Positions 12,691 through 14,023 of a DNA stretch of 14,023 bases are shown piece by piece. A model generated the notes under the pieces. That model was not told the origin of the DNA. It saw nothing but the letters and a program-made list of their open reading frames with translations, and ran no database searches. Positions within the stretch are counted from its first letter, which is position 1. Each line of letters begins with the position of its first letter. Position numbers and translations under genes: made by a program. Source of the DNA: Sulfurimonas sp. (GTDB lineage Bacteria; Campylobacterota; Campylobacteria; Campylobacterales; Sulfurimonadaceae); the NCBI GenBank assembly GCA_030646745.1, contig JAUSKV010000192.1, positions 1 through 14,023 on the forward strand. Reading direction: 5' to 3'.

Positions 12691-13120
12691 TTTACTTGGG
12701 GTCATTATAAGAGATTTTGTAATTGTATCAAAGAAAACTTCTGCAGGTGTTTTGTAATCCAATATTTTTCTGGGTCTATTGTTTAATCTGTTTTGTACAT
12801 CAACTACCTCTTTATCTGTAATCTCTTGAAACTTTTTTTGTTTAGGAAAATATTCTCTGATGAGTCCATTGGCACCCCAAGAGTATTTACCCTCAAGGGG
12901 CACCTCGTCCTCACTTCGTTCAGGGCATATGTTCATTTAATCCGCGTTCACAAGAACGATAAGGATGAGCAAAGTAAAAGCCAGTATCCAGTGTTTCACT
13001 TATCTTTTCATGGTAAGCGAATTCTTTGCCATTGTCGCTGGTAATTGTATGCGTATGAGCTTTAATCGGGCGCATCAATTCAATCGTAGCTTGCGTTACA
13101 ACTTCTGCTTGTTTACTCTG
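12684..13120 (-). pseudogene. IS30-family transposase remnant, 5'-truncated and interrupted
   Basis: The minus strand encodes pieces of an IS30 DDE transposase: K-Q-A-E-V-V-T-Q-A-T-I-E-L-M, then T-I-T-S-D-N-G-K-E-F with the second catalytic Asp, F-A-H-P-Y-R-S-C-E-R-G-L-N-E, then after an insertion A-N-G-L-I-R-E-Y-F-P-K, and R-L-N-N-R-P-R-K-I-L-D-Y-K-T-P-A-E-V-F-F near the end. The N-terminal half, including the first catalytic Asp, is missing beyond about 13120. The frame is broken by a foreign segment at about 12875-12930. The last codons are displaced to 1-26 by the integrated element. The original stop is replaced by TAA in element DNA. It is non-functional. Confidence 0.88.
12871..12930 (-). 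repeat. Short palindromic insertion inside IS30
   Basis: About 55-58 bp interrupt the conserved N-E-(x)-A-N-G-L-I-R segment of the transposase, adding stops and shifting frame by one. The minus-strand RNA can form GGUGCCCC/GGGGUGCC (8 bp, two wobbles), then a GAG/CUC inner stem with an 8-nt loop. GGCA occurs at both edges (12871-12874, 12924-12927), but removing one copy does not restore frame. It resembles a small dispersed repeat or MITE-like unit. Identity is unknown. Confidence 0.55.
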
Positions 13121-13332
13121 TAGATCTCTTCAATCAAAGACTGCATCTTTGGAATACCGAAAAACTCCTCCATTAAATCAAGTTTCGCACACAATGCTGT
13201 AAAAATAGAATCATCCCATTTAAACAGTGCCGGTCTGCTAATCATCAGTTGCGATTGTATCTCTGTTGAATGCATCCTTTTGCAATTACCAATCGTACCG
13301 CCTCCAATCGCAACCGATACCGTCCATCTCAT
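13096..13332 (-). pseudogene. Orphan ORF fragment (78 codons)
   Basis: An ORF runs from 13332 into the IS30 remnant, where it ends in another frame, so its last codons are fused IS30 DNA. The middle (about residues 21-70, with A-L-F-K-W-D-D-S-I-F and L-D-L-M-E-E-F-F-G-I-P) looks protein-like and helical but I do not recognise it. No Shine-Dalgarno is evident. It is most likely a gene remnant cut by the IS30 fragment. Confidence 0.35.
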
Positions 13333-13612
13333 GTTATTTTTATCTCACGTTCGACTTCTTTTAATGTATTTTGTTCTTTGATAGTTATTGCTTTTGCTAT
13401 ACGTATCTGAAGAAAATAGTGTTCCGTGTGTTTGGTTAGTTACTGATGGTATAAGTTGAATAATCTTTGATATTTATGTCAGTGACAAACTTAAATGGTT
13501 GATTAGAAAATTTTGTAAAAAAGTCGAGGATCTTCGAATTGTTTGTTGACAATTTTTAATCCTCCAGTAACATTTTTTATTGTTGAGTAACTTTTGTTCC
13601 TATAAATGACAT
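13333..13612 (-). other. Gene-poor stretch downstream of argJ
   Basis: No clear gene lies here. On the minus strand GGAGGA (about 13559-13564) precedes a TTG-started 39-codon frame rich in Phe, Lys and Asn (about 13434-13553), and a further 35-codon open stretch without ATG follows in another frame. Both look like debris of one lost gene, which is an inference. AATTGT-CAACAA-ACAATT (about 13536-13553) is a hairpin with a T-run some 14 bases further on, a weak candidate for the argJ terminator. Confidence 0.35.
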
Positions 13613-14023
13613 TTATGTTCTGTAATCTGCATTTATTTTAACATACTCATAGCCCAAATCACATCCATACGCAGTAAATTTACCGTCAGCTACACCTAAA
13701 TCACATGAGATAGTAAATCTTGGAAGTTTCATAATTGCGGCAGCCTTCTCTTCCATAGCTTCATTAAAAAGCAGTTCGCCTCTGTTATAGACGCAAAGCG
13801 CGTCAAATGAGATACTGAGACTCTCTTCATACGCTTCAACTCCGCTAGCTCCGACTGTTGAAGCAATTCTACCCCAGTTTGGGTCTTCTCCAAAGAGTGC
13901 GGTTTTTACTAAAAGTGAGTCTGAGAGTGCTTTTGCAACTATCTCCGCCTCTTTATTATCTCTTGCCCCTGTGACATTATAAGTGACAACTTTTGTAGCA
14001 CCTTCGCCGTCTCGCACCATTTC
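13613..14023 (-). CDS. argJ: Glutamate N-acetyltransferase / amino-acid acetyltransferase, C-terminal part
   Basis: The C-terminal 136 residues of ArgJ, running off the right edge; the Met at 14020 is internal because the frame continues upstream with Glu. ArgJ transfers acetyl from N-acetylornithine to glutamate in the cytoplasm, recycling acetyl in arginine synthesis, and in some forms also uses acetyl-CoA. Landmarks are V-R-D-G-E-G-A-T-K near the start of the visible part, [10 protein letters not shown] in the middle and the typical end [10 protein letters not shown]. The Thr-Met autocleavage site lies outside the window, so mono- or bifunctionality cannot be judged. It is host chromosomal and appears intact, with normal C-terminal length. 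Confidence 0.93.
   Translation of the reverse strand, partial: EMVRDGEGATKVVTYNVTGARDNKEAEIVAKALSDSLLVKTALFGEDPNWGRIASTVGASGVEAYEESLSISFDALCVYNRGELLFNEAMEEKAAAIMKLPRFTISCDLGVADGKFTAYGCDLGYEYVKINADYRT

Noticed and set aside
12679..12936. 85-codon ORF as a complete gene
   Set aside because: Its Met and first residues lie in the foreign palindromic insert and its stop in element DNA; the body is the IS30 C-terminal region.

Overview
The window is AT-rich. It ends on the right in the C-terminal part of a chromosomal argJ gene whose sequence resembles that of Campylobacterota (Sulfurimonas-like; this assignment is an inference). Almost everything else is one integrated, phage-like element of about 12.66 kb (roughly 27-12684). 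It lies inside the 3' end of an already damaged IS30-family transposase gene.

Layout in the element's own direction (minus strand, right to left). The right junction is at about 12683. Next comes a structured non-coding leader (12473-12600), a candidate bridge RNA. An IS110/Piv-family DEDD recombinase follows, overlapping a 59-residue Fis-type helix-turn-helix gene by ATGA. That gene overlaps a probable ssDNA-binding protein gene. A 94-residue unknown, an intergenic hairpin (candidate replication origin) and a Rep_trans-like replication initiator come next. A long run of tightly spaced genes then encodes a GH24 endolysin, a BspA/DUF285-repeat protein, a coiled-coil fibre-like protein, several structural-looking proteins and unknowns. 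The left part holds a 42-bp tandem repeat and other structured non-coding DNA, one opposite-strand zinc-ribbon gene behind a divergent promoter region, and a three-gene cassette of two small strongly translated proteins plus a holin-like protein. Tandem hairpins then lead to the left junction at about 26.

Reading: this looks like a temperate, probably ssDNA or rolling-circle virus-like element that uses an IS110-family recombinase in place of a tyrosine or serine integrase. Removing 12,658 bp between two GT dinucleotides rebuilds an in-frame IS30 C-terminus ending V-A-L-T-T-stop. No Zot/pI ATPase, terminase, FtsK-like packaging ATPase or familiar major capsid protein is recognisable, so the virion type is unknown.

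The right flank (12684-13612) is gene debris: a 5'-truncated IS30 transposase interrupted by a palindromic segment of about 55 bp, a 78-codon orphan ORF, and a non-coding stretch before argJ.
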